Shown here piece after piece: positions 12,448 through 25,334 of a DNA stretch of 64,000 nt. The stretch lies in contig JAFMSR010000001.1 of NCBI GenBank assembly GCA_022818135.1, positions 34,502,672 through 34,566,671 on the forward strand. Direction: 5' to 3'. This DNA comes from Saxidomus purpurata (taxonomy: Eukaryota; Mollusca; Bivalvia; Venerida; Veneridae). How positions within the stretch are numbered: the stretch's first letter is position 1; each line of letters starts with the position of its first letter. A program made the position numbers and the translations under genes. The notes beneath the pieces are model-generated. The model ran no database searches and was not told the origin of the DNA. It saw only the letters and a list, made by a program, of their open reading frames with translations.

Positions 12448-14889
12448 CTCAAAAGTAAAATATATTTACGCGCAAGACATTTATCGATATTTATTTCTCG
12501 AAAATATTAGTTGCCTATCAGTTTACGAATATTGGGCATATTTTAATGTTTTGAAAAATGTATATGCTAGTTGCAGCGAGCGATTCTTTAAAGGGAGTGT
12601 GGCAATACGTAAAAAGTCACAATGTAACCTTTAAATGATGACGTGCCGTTAAACGACACTTACAAGTTGATAACGACTGGATTGAGTGGACTCAATGCAG
12701 GATTAAAATGTAATAATATAACAGCCGGTTGATCTCAGTCCTCATGTCTGCCCACGGATCAATTCCAAGAAAAGCTTAGTGAATATTTATTTGTCGAAAA
12801 GGGAATTTGTCTAGAGTAATAGCAGGTAGAAGCTAGAACACATGCATATTTGCTACATATTTACAAGACTCCGATGTGTCCTTTTCCAACTCATCAAGCA
12901 GTGACAGGTAGCCTACATGCCCGGATTTGAAGGCTTATTTATAGTTTGTAAGGAACAGTCCTAAATCCTGCTGAACTGTGATAATTTTCTACACATTTTG
13001 TGTTTCGTCTCTGTGTGATGTTTCTACTATTTATACTCGTACCTTGTATATATGTATTATTAAACCGGGTGTATTTACTTTATTTTGTCTTTTCATGTGT
13101 TTACAACGTGCGTAACGTGCTTCTACAGTAATACCGTGTTTTCTTGCATACATTTTTGTGTCTTCGGATGGGGCGAAAAGAGCTCCGTCTGTCCATATGT
13201 TCACGTACCTCCTGAAAACGTGTGGCACGCAGTGTTCCTTTATTCATAAACCACGAGCCACCAAACGTTATGCAACTGTTTATTTGGATGAAAAATTAGT
13301 ACACCATGGTTACGGTTTTCACTGAAACAAGACATTCTATATAGCAAGGTTCAGGCTGGCAATGTTTCTGCAATAATTGAAACAAAATCACTAAACTTGA
13401 CACAAATGTTTATTGGCTTAAAAGTTGTGCACCAGGAATTTATTTTTTATCTTTCACCAGTAACACTTGCGTTATGACTCTTGACATAGTCACTATAAAA
13501 TGATATTACCGTGCAAATTGTCCATCAAAACTTTAAATAAAACATTTATCAGTGATCTATACTCCTAGAATAATAAACAATGCCATAGTTGTAACCAAAA
13601 ACGGCGATATCAAAATCAGCACAACTTATTTCTTATATGTTTTATAGCATCCACTGTGTTTTGAGCTTAACTATAAACCAATGTCAACATTTTGAAGGGT
13701 AATATAACTTTAATAATCAATGGCTTTACAATCCGTTAATTAGTGTAGGTGTTACGGTCCCCTTTCGACTGAAATTTCAAACCAATGATGGTTTTCGATC
13801 GTTTTAAAGGTTGCATCGATTTAATGCAGATTTTAAATGTAATTTAAGGAATACATGAATGTAGGTCACGTTCAATTAAGGTTACAATCCAGTACAGAAA
13901 GTATGACCCATTTTCAACGTACATTTCTAGGAGTTTGTGGTTTCCAGTCATTTTATAATAAAAGATTGGATGGATTTCAATCATGTTTGCCACAATGTAC
14001 ATAATATTGATATTTATATAATACAAGGCAAGCTCAATTGTTACATTTTGATAATTCTGAAAGAGTGAACTGTAGCCCATTTGCTTTTTAAATTTTGATT
14101 TCATCATGGCTTTCCTGTTGTAGATCTGTTTCATGTCGTGTGTCCATACTGCCATGATCATTTTAAGCTAATGAGCAACAGCATGACATTTCATATTATC
14201 ATGCTGCTGATTTTTCTTTTTTGTGGTCTTTCAACAGACAGCTTAAGTTTAGATTTTGATACATGACCAATTAAAATAAACCAAATTAAAATACAGAGGT
14301 GCACCTTCCCAACCATGATCAAGGGCTGTATGCTTAAGATGATTATTTGTGATACAAGCTATAATTATCTGTGTCCGAAATCACATACCAAAATCCTATT
14401 ATATGTATCCAAAAGCACATGACAAAATCGTATTAGAAGCAAACCAAACATTTCTGTGTCTAAAAGTATACAGTTGGAGATCAATGTCTTACGGACACAT
14501 TCTAATTTCATACATAGAGTGTATATAGAGATGTTTGTCTAGGATATTCCTCAGTAACCATGGGTTAAGCAGAAGTGTTTTGTATAACGTATGGTTGAGC
14601 ACAGCCATGGCCAGTTGCACTGAGATCATTGTTCGTCGAGGAACTAGTATTGCCCTTTAATGTTTTCAATCGTTTACATACATATTTTGTCAGCGCTCTT
14701 TCTGGGCAACCACTGGTTTGAATCTTATGTTACTTAAAAGAGTGATTATTACCAAGCTAAGTTACGCAATATGTCTGCATATTATGCCCTGATAATTTGT
14801 ATTGAGTTATCAGCCTTAATTACATATGTACATTATGGGTTGTGTGGTGCGTTATTTCTACGCAATTAAGGATTAAACCTGTATGAAGG
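12448..14889. other. gene-free stretch
   Basis: No supported gene. A 65-codon minus frame at 13031-13228 follows an acceptor-like TTTTCAG, but it has no domain and no partner exon. A 105-codon minus frame at 13844-14161 shows only low-complexity AT-driven residues. Confidence 0.4.
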
Positions 14890-14891
14890 TA

Positions 14892-15848
14892 CAGTCAAAC
14901 TTGTGAACAACGGCCGGTCAAGGGAAACCAGGAAAACGGCCGTTGTTCACAGGTGACCTTTGTTCGGAGGTGTGGGCAGTTGATATATTTTCATCATACT
15001 TAACATTGTTTATCAAGTTTCATCATCACTTGTCAGATAAACATGCTATAACCATTAACCGAATAACGATTTATCCGAATTTCGTGCATTTGGTTTAATT
15101 TTGCAAACGGTCGCACATGACAAATCAAATACAAAACGATTTTGTATCGGATCAACAATGGCAGAATATAGTTAATCGGCATTAAAACGCTTTAATAAGC
15201 CAGAAACTGTGACGCTGATCACTTTTTTCGAAACAGGAAACCATCATTTAATTAACGTGGATTGCGCCCCTTTGCCGTTGTTTGATTGCCGATTGTGAAT
15301 AAAAATACAACAGCTAATTTACGAGATTAAAGTGTGTGTTTTTCAGTTTGATTGTAATAAATCAAACAGTTTACTAAACATGAATGCATTAATTAGCTGA
15401 AATAAACGATTATTATTTAGTTGCACAAACAATGAAAACTGCGACTACAAATTGCGAAGATGTTCTGCATCAAATAAACAATCAAGCAATTTTGGCAATT
15501 ACCGGACAGTTTGAACGGATTAATTTTACGTGCGAAGGTGACAATTAAATGTTAGCACTTCTTTTCATCACCAAAAGCATATTTGATTATTGTGCCCGAC
15601 GTTTGAGGTGCAAACAATTTTACAAGAAACAAAATGCTCTGATTCAGCCAGCTGTAAAAAATTCAGTGGCCGTTGTTCGCATCACGGACCCAATGACGGG
15701 AAGCTTTTTTACTGGCCGCTGACCGCGGACGGCAGGTGGCCGCTATTCCCGGCCCTTTTTAGAGCAAATTTGGATGGGGGGAATTTAGACTGGCCGTTGT
15801 CCGCAGGTGGCCGCTAGTAACAGGTGGCCGTTAGCACAAGTTTGACTG
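14892..15848. mobile_element. pogo/Tigger-like nonautonomous element, TA target
   Basis: Terminal inverted repeats CAGTCAAACTTGTG (14892-14905) and CACAAGTTTGACTG (15835-15848) are perfect and flanked by TA on both sides (14890-14891, 15849-15850). Repeats of GGCCGTTGTTC / GGCCGCT type cluster inside both ends: near 14910 and 14937 on the left, and near 15668, 15713, 15738, 15791 and 15824 on the right. They could be transposase-binding sites. The 957-bp interior shows no transposase frame. A CAGTC start with TA duplication fits pogo-type members of the Tc1/mariner superfamily (family knowledge). Confidence 0.8.
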
Positions 15849-15850
15849 TA

Positions 15851-16341
15851 TACAAAAAAGCAATAGATCTTTAATAGATCTTGTAATATGTGTGTTTTCC
15901 CGTTATCAGCCAGATAAAAGCAATTGTTTCAAATTCAAATGTTTTGGCATAATCAGCAACAAGTCGTCTTTGGCCATTTACAAACAAAATAACTATGGCA
16001 AAGACAAATAACAATCACTGTGACTTAACCATTTTATAGTCTTTAAAACACATTTATCGGCCAACTTTGTTTAAGTTTTATTTCATCAATTTATCAATAT
16101 TAAGGCGTTTAAGCTTCTTAATGCAGACATGTTTTCTAAATCTCCATCAGGCCATGTATTCCGTGTTTGGAACCTTTCTTGAAAATAGGAACTTAGTGTT
16201 GTCTTTTTTAACTTTATTACCGCTCCATTTGTATCCGATGTGGTGAACCACTTTTTTGATAATGTAAATATATGCTACGAAAATTGACTTTTGTATTAAA
16301 CTACGTAATAGAAAACCATCTGGCTAAGATTATGCACATGT
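15851..16341. other. gene-free stretch up to the gap
   Basis: Nothing recognised. The sequence does not contain the 45-bp satellite found on the other side of the gap. Confidence 0.4.
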
Positions 16342-16841
16342 NNNNNNNNNNNNNNNNNNNNNNNNNNNNNNNNNNNNNNNNNNNNNNNNNNNNNNNNNNN
16401 NNNNNNNNNNNNNNNNNNNNNNNNNNNNNNNNNNNNNNNNNNNNNNNNNNNNNNNNNNNNNNNNNNNNNNNNNNNNNNNNNNNNNNNNNNNNNNNNNNNN
16501 NNNNNNNNNNNNNNNNNNNNNNNNNNNNNNNNNNNNNNNNNNNNNNNNNNNNNNNNNNNNNNNNNNNNNNNNNNNNNNNNNNNNNNNNNNNNNNNNNNNN
16601 NNNNNNNNNNNNNNNNNNNNNNNNNNNNNNNNNNNNNNNNNNNNNNNNNNNNNNNNNNNNNNNNNNNNNNNNNNNNNNNNNNNNNNNNNNNNNNNNNNNN
16701 NNNNNNNNNNNNNNNNNNNNNNNNNNNNNNNNNNNNNNNNNNNNNNNNNNNNNNNNNNNNNNNNNNNNNNNNNNNNNNNNNNNNNNNNNNNNNNNNNNNN
16801 NNNNNNNNNNNNNNNNNNNNNNNNNNNNNNNNNNNNNNNNN
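16342..16841. other. assembly gap (500 N)
   Basis: Exactly 500 N, a typical placeholder length, so the true size is unknown. Open frames drawn through it are artefacts. Confidence 0.99.
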
Positions 16842-17150
16842 CTTTATTACGCTGCAATTACTGATACCGAGATTTTAAAGCGACAGTTTTAGTACGCTAC
16901 AATAACTGATGTCGAGATTTTAAAGCAACATATTTATTACGCTGCAATAACTGATAACGATATTTTAAAGCGACAGCAATATTACACTGCAATAAATGAT
17001 ACCGAGATTTTAAAGCGACAGATTTATTAACTGCAATAACTGATACCAAGATGTTTAAGCGACATCAATATTACGCTGCAATAAATGATACCGAAATTTT
17101 AAAGCGACAGCTTTATTACGCTCCAATTACTGATTCAAAGATTTCAAATA
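16842..17150. repeat. 45-bp satellite, about 7 units, abutting the gap
   Basis: Repeats of a unit with TTTATTACGCTGCAATAACT followed by GATACCGAGATTTTAAAGCG and ACAG. Period is about 45 bp (for example 16843 to 16888). Units differ by substitutions and the last is degenerate. The array starts immediately at the gap edge, so it probably continues inside and caused the assembly break. Confidence 0.9.
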
Positions 17151-17630
17151 AAGTAAACGCGGGTTGGTGAAAGAAATGAATTGTTTTATTTCCCAAAAGA
17201 ATTCATACACTTTTGATTTTAAAAATATAAAGTTGCCTTTGATACTTATTGCCAATATTGTTTCCAAACAAAATACGTACAGTTTAGGGTTGTTCGAGAT
17301 TATTTTCGGAGTTTAGTCTCTCAACCCAGTAGCGCTCTAGCTGAAAAGCCCTGAAAAGGGGAAATATTGTGCTTACTTCCGGTGGACGTGAAAAAATAGA
17401 GATAAACGATGTGTAGGCAAGTAAGTGATGGCTTTCTTAAATTGTATAAAATATTTCAAAAGATATTTTAAAAATCTAAAATTGTTATTTGACCCTTATG
17501 ATATTTCGGCGTCCCCATAGGAAATGCCGACATTAAAAACCTAAGATTTACGAAGTGAGAAGAAAACTCCTGCACTCGACGAATGGCGAAAACGTGCACC
17601 CTTGAATTTTTTTTCTTTTCCTATCTTCTA
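17151..17630. other. gene-free stretch
   Basis: No gene or element recognised. Confidence 0.4.
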
Positions 17631-17631
17631 C

Positions 17632-18682
17632 GGCTGTTTTGGAAGCGCTGGAGTAGGCCTTTATATGAATCTAGTTGTTAGGTTGGCCCTGATTGAAATT
17701 CATAAAAAATATATCTGTTTTTAACAAAGTGCTGCCCAAAAACTGTTGGTGGAGGTTGTACTTGTACTGATAATAAAAATAATACAAAAACCATCTCTTG
17801 TCAAATTTTGTAAATATCTCACATTCAAAATTGTTATCTTTGAAATTTTCACAAAATAATGGGTCACCGCAGTGTATACATGTAGATGCTGGCTTTACGT
17901 CAGCCTTTGAATTTAAATGCTTCTGCATCATTAACAAAAATTTTCTATTTTCGCCTAATTCAATCAATTCATAATAATTTCATTACGGTAGACTAACCTT
18001 ACTTTACAACTATTAAAGATTTAAAAGGTGTTTGACCATTGAACTTTGAGGAGACTGCATTAAGGTGACGGACACTATTCCGAAACATATTAAACTTAAG
18101 ATTTTTGTAATCTACATCTGTGAACTGACTAATATGCAACAAGTCATCGTAGAGTTAAAACTTTATTTCGTTTTTTTGTTATCTTCCCACTTACGAAATA
18201 CTGGCCTCACTTAAAAGTACCCTACAATTTTGTATCATTGTCTAAACATGATAATTTAGTAAAAATTGAAACTGAAACCGTGTTTGAAGACCAAACTTTG
18301 TCAAACAAGTTGTCATTAAAGAATTTTAGAAAAATGGTTAAACTTAATGTCATTGCCAGATTTTTCAAGTTGATCGCAAAGAAAAGGTTTCATTTCTGAA
18401 ACATTGCATTTATACTTCGGTGTAAAAATTTCGTATGTTAACAATTTAAAATGTGAAATAGAGTCTTTTTACTAAATAATTGACAAGAAATGCTTTTTTT
18501 TTGCATTACATTTAATATGTATTTTATTATCAGCACAACCTTCACTGGCCAAACAATCTCCACCAACAGTTTTTTGGCAGCATTTTGTTTAAAATCAGAT
18601 ATACTTTCAAAGAATCACAATCAGGGCCAGCCTAGCAACTGAATACATATATGTACCTACTCCAGCGATCCCAAAACAGCCG
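17632..18682. mobile_element. long-inverted-repeat element (about 130-bp arms)
   Basis: The left arm 17632-17758 and right arm 18554-18682 are diverged reverse complements: GGCTGTTTTGGAAGCGCTGG against the complement of CCAGCGATCCCAAAACAGCC, then TTGGCCCTGATTG, ATATCTG, TGCTGCC and AACTGTTGGTGGAG in the same order. About 795 bp lie between. A 98-codon minus frame at 17671-17967 overlaps the left arm and has four cysteines but no domain I know. Probably an old DNA transposon derivative; target duplication not identified. Confidence 0.7.
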
Positions 18683-20838
18683 TCGTGCCACAAGTCCAAG
18701 CACCCCTCCCCAATAGAAAGTAAAGATAAGGATATTACTTTGTATTAAGGCGACATTATAAATAAATACATGTGCATTTGCAGTTAATCAATAAGTACGA
18801 ATGATTAAATTTTCCTATTGAACTATGGTGATGTATTTCGCAAAGATTGAGATCCGGTCCCCCGGTAGGCAAACGCCTTATTAGCTAATTGATAGAAGAA
18901 GAGAAATTTTGTCCTTAAGGAAAGAATGTGATATATTACTTAATCATTATTTAATCAGTTCATATACTTAATTATTATGTAAGGCTTTGAAATGTATTGT
19001 TGTCGTAACTATAAGATTTTGTGAACCAAACAGTATCAGATCAATTACAATATGGTAATAAACTTGTTTTTTGTGAAATAATATAACTCTTTCATCACTG
19101 TGTCGAGAACTTGGCAAATTATGTTTTGTATATATGATGACGTAACAATGATTTTGGTGCATAAAGTACCATTTGAAGGTGCGTCAATTTGTTACCTTAC
19201 TTTTCTGGAAGTTTCATGCTTTGAAAGGGAATAGTTTTGAGGCAATTCTGTAGATTGAGTTTGCAAGTCGGAATTCGAAATTGCCAAAATTGAAAATCCT
19301 TTCCTTATCTGTATTTTGGTTTATTTGAAAAAAAACAATTATGTAGTAATAAACTTAGGCACAATAGGAAAATTGTAGTGTAAAAAATTGAACATTTTTG
19401 AGAAAAAATATTTTGACCTCACATTTTGTGACTAAATTGACAAATTTTGTCATATGCCAAAATGGGGGTAGGGGTATAAAATTGTCATTACTCAAAAACC
19501 GCTTAAGATATTTACTTGATTCATACTGTATTACAATAAGAATTGTTAGAGTATAAAAAATCATTAATAACTAGTTCATTTTAGAGTTCTTTGTTACAAA
19601 CATATGCCGTCATATCTCAAAGCTCGTCGAAATCTAAAAAAAAACATATTTTTTGTCAGTTTTTATTGAATTTCTTTCTTATATGCACATTGACCCCTAT
19701 TTTTTATTTTTGCATTTTAAAACAAAGATTTTAATAAAACTGTAGGCAAAATATCTGAAAAACCTTGTTATTCCTTTATCATTAAATATGCATTTATCAA
19801 AAATTGAAAAATGGATTTAGTAAAGTGGGTGGGGTAATAATAAGGAGCGTAATATTTATTCAGATGATAATAATCATACCACTAACCCTAATTTTTCATC
19901 ATAAAGTATGACATACTACATTAGAAGAGATTAAAAATTGATATCCATTCGGAAACAGACACCACATACATAAACGTTTACAATACGAAAATGCATTAAG
20001 CACCTTATCTGATAGTGTATCACTAAAGATAAATATTGCGAAAAAGTTAAGTCATTGACCCACCATTATTTTTTCAGGAAAATTAACTAGCAATATGTTA
20101 ATCTCTATAAAAAATAGGGTCGATAAAATTTATTGTTATTTTGAATTTCAGCAGTAACCCCCCTTAAGTATGTTGACTTATTGAGAGTTTTGTGAAACTC
20201 CATTCTAAGAGATGCTGATCAGCTGCTAAAAATAGACCAAATGTAAGAATGCTTCAAAGTCATCATTTTGAGTCAGTCAGCATAATTTTAAGGCTGCCAT
20301 ATTATTATATAGTTTAAAAACTTTGTTTGTGAGGATTTTCCCAACATGACATGCAGGATTTTGTCTGCAAATAAACTTTCTCTACTTTCTTTTCATTATA
20401 CTAGGCGGTATCTTTATGTAAGAGGTGCTTAGAAAATGAAAATCAGTTTATTATGTTAACAAGAAGTTACATGTAGTGGCAAATGGTTAGATAGCTAGGT
20501 TCTTAAATAGTAAAGCTTTGTTTTAATTAAGCATATTTTTGTATTTTTAAGACCTTTAATTTGTTGTAATTGGCAAAATCAGCTATTAGAAGTGACCACT
20601 CATTTTGGTCAGCCATTTTGGGTTTTTCCCCATTTTTGGAGGGAGAAAAATAGCTTCTATTCTAATTGCTTTAAAGAATTATCTGTTTGCTTAGACTTAA
20701 ATGTTAAGGTGCATAATTTTACATAGATTACATTGGTGTATTTTGTTTTTGATGACAAATTTTGGTTTTCTTGCTTTTGTTGGAAAATGTAATTTATGGG
20801 AGATGCTAGAATTTAAATGCCAATCATGTGAGAAATTA
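18683..20838. other. gene-free stretch
   Basis: AT-rich sequence without recognised genes or element termini. Confidence 0.4.
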
Positions 20839-20890
20839 GATTGGTCTTTTAGCCAATCAGAAGACAGCATTCTTCTCCTTTATATAAGGC
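20839..20890 (+). promoter_or_regulatory. promoter-like CCAAT/TATA cluster
   Basis: GATTGG (20839-20844) and CCAATC (20853-20858) form an inverted CCAAT pair, followed 23 bases later by TATATAA (20881-20887). The spacing suits an RNA polymerase II core promoter with a start near 20912. No supported coding exon follows, so this could be the promoter of an unseen noncoding RNA, a solo LTR or chance. Confidence 0.35.
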
Positions 20891-23046
20891 CTCGATCCCT
20901 AGGCTTATGATCTTTGTACTTTTGGACTTTTTGGCACAATGGACTAAAACTAGTAAATTTTATTCAAAATTAATACAGAAATTAATTATTCAAAAGTGAC
21001 AACTTGGACTTGGTCTATTTAGCAGATATTTTTATGAGTAAATTCTGAGAAACCGTTGAAAATATGGAATTTTATTATGGAACTTGAGGATTCTAAGATA
21101 TCTATTTGACACAAGGATTTCTCTTGGAATAATTTTAACTTTAATATCTTATATTGTGCTGAAATATTATCAACATCCTAAACAGGCATTTTTGGAATAC
21201 AGTTTAAGATTGGTGTATAAACTATGAAAACATGACATTACATTAAGCACACTGAGTATCTCTTAGACTTTTTGTAAATATATGTTGAACTTGTTGTTGA
21301 GAAGAAAATAAACTCATGGAAACAAATGGTGTTGGCTTTTTCAACGGAATAGTTAATAAATGAAAGGGAGATAATAAATAAGAAAACTTGATCCCAGAAC
21401 TTAAGCCATTTACCCTTGCAACATAGATCAATTTGAACAATGGAACATTATAATGCACTCGGCCCCATGAACCCCGAGTTTGAAAGACTTCTGAGCGGTC
21501 TTTTAAATGGTCAGTGGTGTCGGTCATCCTGAGAGTTAAAATTGAAAGCCCACGAACTAAGTCAATTCAGAGGATCATTTGAAACCGAGCTTCCCCCGAA
21601 GGGCAGGTTTATCACAACTGAAAAGAACAGATTGAAAAAGTAGTGTTCAGCAGTTGTTTTTCAACCGAACATGCAAAAAGGATATTAAGTATCTATCACT
21701 ATAAAGAATGTTTTCGGTACACTCGGTGCCAAAATGTACAAAAAGTCAAATTAAAACTTTTGAAACGTTTAAAGGTCCAATACTAAGGAAAGCGAAAATT
21801 CAAATATACTTTAAAAAGCACAGAAATAAGTTATTTTTAATAAAAAATGAAAGTTGGTATGTAGAAATTCTAAATAAATCACAGTACATGTACAATTATT
21901 TTTCTATGCATTATGAAGAAAGTTTAATAAGACCTGGGTGGTCATTTTGTCGATTTACTGAGATTTCAACATAATACACACACTTTTCTTCGTGTTCCAA
22001 ACACTTTCTGTAAATTTTAACCTGCCAATCTTCATTAAGGTAATGTACTTGCCATTGAAATAACTGTCACTTAATTGTTGGTTAGTAGTGAACCTTTTAA
22101 TTTAGTTAGATATATAAAAGGAATTCAAAATTTATGAAAATGCGTAACTAAGAATGAGGTGTCAGATTGAAATGGTTTAGGGAAAGCAGGATAACTGAAA
22201 AAGGCGATGTCTATGTTCTAAGGTCAATTGTTTACAGGAATAAGTGTAAGTGATGCGACCTAAAGTCAATCGTTTTCATGAATAAAGTGTTAAAGTAATT
22301 TATTTAAGCATGAACGACAGGTATTTTGACAGACATGAAGGACAGACAGACAAACTGACGGACAGATAGTCGGACGGATTAAGGACACTACGGAAAATGA
22401 TTCCTAAATGCTTTTTAGACGTCAGAAAAACTTAAAACCAAATAAATGATTAAATATGAAGCAGAAGCTGCTATAACAACATATCCCTTAAAGTATCATC
22501 GTCATGATTTACTGCCTGATGCCATTTAACGTTGTTGTTATAGATCATGCTTTAAGTCGCATTTTATGGCCGATTTAGTAATTATGTCTCGAGAAGGCAG
22601 TATAGGGGATACTTTAAGAGAAAAATGCTATTTTGCCTGAAAAATAATGAAGGAAATATAATATCCCCGTAGGCCATTGTTCCATTATAGTTTTCCAGAG
22701 AACCTAGATTTATGAGCGTGACGATCCATATACATCAAATACTCAGCGATATTTAAAGATTTATGGCTTTGTATTTTGCGTCTTTGATCGTGCAATACAT
22801 TTTTTCATACTATTGCATAATGGTTTTGTTTAATCGGATATAATTCTAATACAAAAGCTCTAAGAGTGATAAAAGATATTCAAATAAGAGAGTAACTATT
22901 TTGATCATTTTCGGAAATTGAAGTTCTAAATTCATTTTAATTTGCAGTTTTCTTTTCCAAATATGTCAAAACCATAACTACTGTATGCAAAATGGAATTC
23001 CAAGATATAACCCAATGATTATCTTGTTAGAGGAACTCTAACAGTT
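20891..23046. other. gene-free stretch
   Basis: Includes a GACAGACAGACAAACTGACGG-type low-complexity run at 22330-22380, similar to the tail of the 9405-10065 repeat. Frames at 21243-21527 and 21708-21974 show no domain. Confidence 0.4.
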
Positions 23047-24470
23047 CTGCGAGACCCACACATGCAGCCAGTGATAGTTTCTTTTCATTTCATACGTATT
23101 CTAAAACCAAGATATATCTTCAGAAAAGATAAACAGCGTTGAGCTGAGTAACCATCAAAACAGGTACATGTACAGGGTGATCATTAATATATGATAGGAT
23201 AACAAAATTGAATACCATCTTTATCTTTAAAGATATTTAATTGGGCAATATGTATTATTTAAGCACATATACATAAATTTTGTTCTATGTGTAAAGTTCT
23301 ATGAAAACACATTTGCGTTGTGTACAGCAGGTGTTCAACATGGGCACCTTGTTCTCCAAAACCAACCATACATTTTGACCCTATTGTCCCGTGAGAACTA
23401 AGCGCTACCAAAACGGCCAATTTTTCACTGCGCAATGCCTTCTCATCGTGGAATTTAGTCTTTTAAGTACTTTAATATATGAGATGACCTATTTACATAA
23501 AATTGTGCATCATCTGAAATATCAATAATGGTGCCGCTTTGATTCATCCACTTCGTAAAGGCTTATCTCATTGTGATTTTCGTCTCTTTGAGATGTTGCA
23601 TGACTGCTTTTTTAGGGTTTACATTTTAAGACATCTTTCAGAATTCTCCGTGCAGTTGCATTACTAGGGGCTGTTGTGGTATTTGAAATATCCTTCGTGA
23701 CACATTTTTTCAGTGAGTTTTTCAATAATTTGACGCAACTGCTCAACTCTCTGCTCGGTATGGACACTTTGTGGTCTTACGTGGTTGTCTTGTCTCAAAC
23801 CCAAAATAGACTCTTAATTTTCAAACTTCAAAACTGATCGTCCTATTTGCTGTTTAAATGGTCCAGTAGTGTCTGGGTACAGTTTTGGTAATTTTCTTCT
23901 TACCAAAGTTGGATTTTTCTCAAATTCATAGGAAACTTTGATTATTTACGACTTGTCTGCCATTCTGGAATTATGAAAGTATGACGTCATTGATGACGGT
24001 GTCAATGTTACCATGGCGTCGTTTGACAAAATTCTCAATTTACAATAAAAAATTCATTCCATTTTCTTCAAATCAATACCAAAATGAGACCTCTAGTACA
24101 AAATTTGACAAACGTATTGGGATTTCTTATCCTATCATATATTAATGATCACCCTGTATGCGACACCGCCACATGTAGCCAATGACAGATTCAGAGTATT
24201 TTCATTTCACACGTATCCTAAAACCAAGAAATATCTTTATCGTTGAGCTGTGTAACCATCAAAACAGTTATCTTATGCGGCACCGCCACCTGCAGCCCAT
24301 GACAGATTCAGAGTATTTTCATTTCACACGTATTCTAAAACCAAGAAACATCTTTAGAAATGATAAACAACGTTGAGCTGAGTTACCACCGAAACAGTAA
24401 TGCGACACCGCCACCTGCAGCCAATGATAGATTCTTTTCATTTCATGCGTAATCTAAACATAATAAGTAG
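23047..24470 (+). repeat. four-unit tandem repeat of about 110 bp, split by a mariner-like element
   Basis: Units contain GCGACACCGCCACATGTAGCC, TTTTCATTTCACACG, CTAAAACCAAGAAATATC, CGTTGAGCTGAGT and CATCAAAACAG. Unit 1 is at 23047-23170, units 2-4 follow at 24159-24470. Units 2 and 3 carry the same open frame, hence an apparent repeated peptide at 24182-24376. It lacks start context or signal, and I regard it as noncoding. Confidence 0.85.
23173..24156 (-). mobile_element. mariner-like element, degraded, nested in the tandem repeat
   Basis: Perfect 30-bp terminal inverted repeats (23173-23202 and 24127-24156) begin CAGGGTGATCATTAATATA and are flanked by TA on both sides (23171-23172, 24157-24158). 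Removing the element and one TA rejoins a normal repeat unit, an internal empty-site proof. On the minus strand the interior retains transposase-like pieces: a C-terminal GAHVEHLL near 23315-23350, resembling the GGHFEHLL ending of many mariner transposases, and EQRVEQLRQIIEKL near 23715-23755. At 984 bp with stops and frameshifts it is not autonomous. Confidence 0.85.
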
Positions 24471-25190
24471 TAGCGTATGCATTTACTCATTCGTTCATAA
24501 CAAATTTTGTTTTGGTGTCGTTTACGGGTATGCCAACTGCAATTTTCCCGATCCCTGGAATTTGTTTAGCCAGAGAAATATGAATCCGTCACTTTGTGCA
24601 GCTTTTGTATTGTCATTCGTATTTCGATCATTTATTCAGGCGGACATTTTAAGTATATACAAAACAACGTTCTTCGGAAATTTGACAACGAAGATGGGCT
24701 ATATTCATTATTTATCAATTTTCGTGTGCCAAAGAATACTTGTACATTATATCAACTATCAATAGAAATGATAATTGCATTTTCTAAATCAAAAGAGATC
24801 CTGTGAAACCGTTTGAAAAAGAAAGCTTCAAAACAATATAATCGCATACTCACCCGAGAAGAAACCCTCCAATTAAAACAAATAAGAAGAAACTTATTAC
24901 ACGCAATGCTGATAAGATGTAGGAATTGTTTCTAATAAGGTTTAAATTTTTCAGTAAGGCATATAATATCAAAATGAATAACATTGATCAGAAATGAAAT
25001 AGTTTTCATTGGATTCTCACAATAAACACATTTTCATTCTATATATCGGGAAAACAGAATTTCATACGTTATTCGCTTCAAGCATTCGCACATGCACAGC
25101 CATGCTTATAGCAACCTGCAATTATCGTAAATACCAGAAGAGCAAATTTAATCAAAATGAATTGGCCTTTCAGTTGAAACCCGAGATGAT
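24471..25190. other. gene-free stretch
   Basis: Overlapping plus frames at 24400-24806 start inside the tandem repeat and have no recognisable domain. Confidence 0.4.
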
Positions 25191-25191
25191 G

Positions 25192-25212
25192 TACAGTCGA
25201 ACCTGTCTAAAC
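25192..25212 (+). repeat. orphan pogo-like terminus
   Basis: TA-CAGTCGAACCTGTCTAAAC resembles the termini of pogo-type elements and the element at 14892. No matching right end was found, so it may be a truncated copy. Confidence 0.35.
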
Positions 25213-25334
25213 AGCTAGCCGGGTTGGCATACAAACTTGATACTTAAAACAATTTCTATGCCCTCCCTTCTTATTTCCAATCGAGTGCAGAAGATGAAAA
25301 TACCAAACGTCAATGACACAATTCATGCTCTCAG

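Noticed and set aside
13031..13228. 65-codon minus frame after a TTTTCAG acceptor, possible exon
   Set aside because: No recognisable domain, no partner exon in phase, and the ATG lies upstream of the supposed acceptor.
16272..16892. Long open frames across the gap
   Set aside because: Created by translating N; not real.
18058..18080. Element terminus TTAAGGTGACGGACAC
   Set aside because: No matching inverted end found in the window.
22472..22620. Further foldback (CTTAAAGTATC with GATACTTTAAG)
   Set aside because: Only short, poorly aligned pairs; no continuous stem and no apex motif.
24182..24376. Repetitive peptide with MTDSEYFHFTRI units
   Set aside because: Explained by the noncoding 110-bp tandem repeat.
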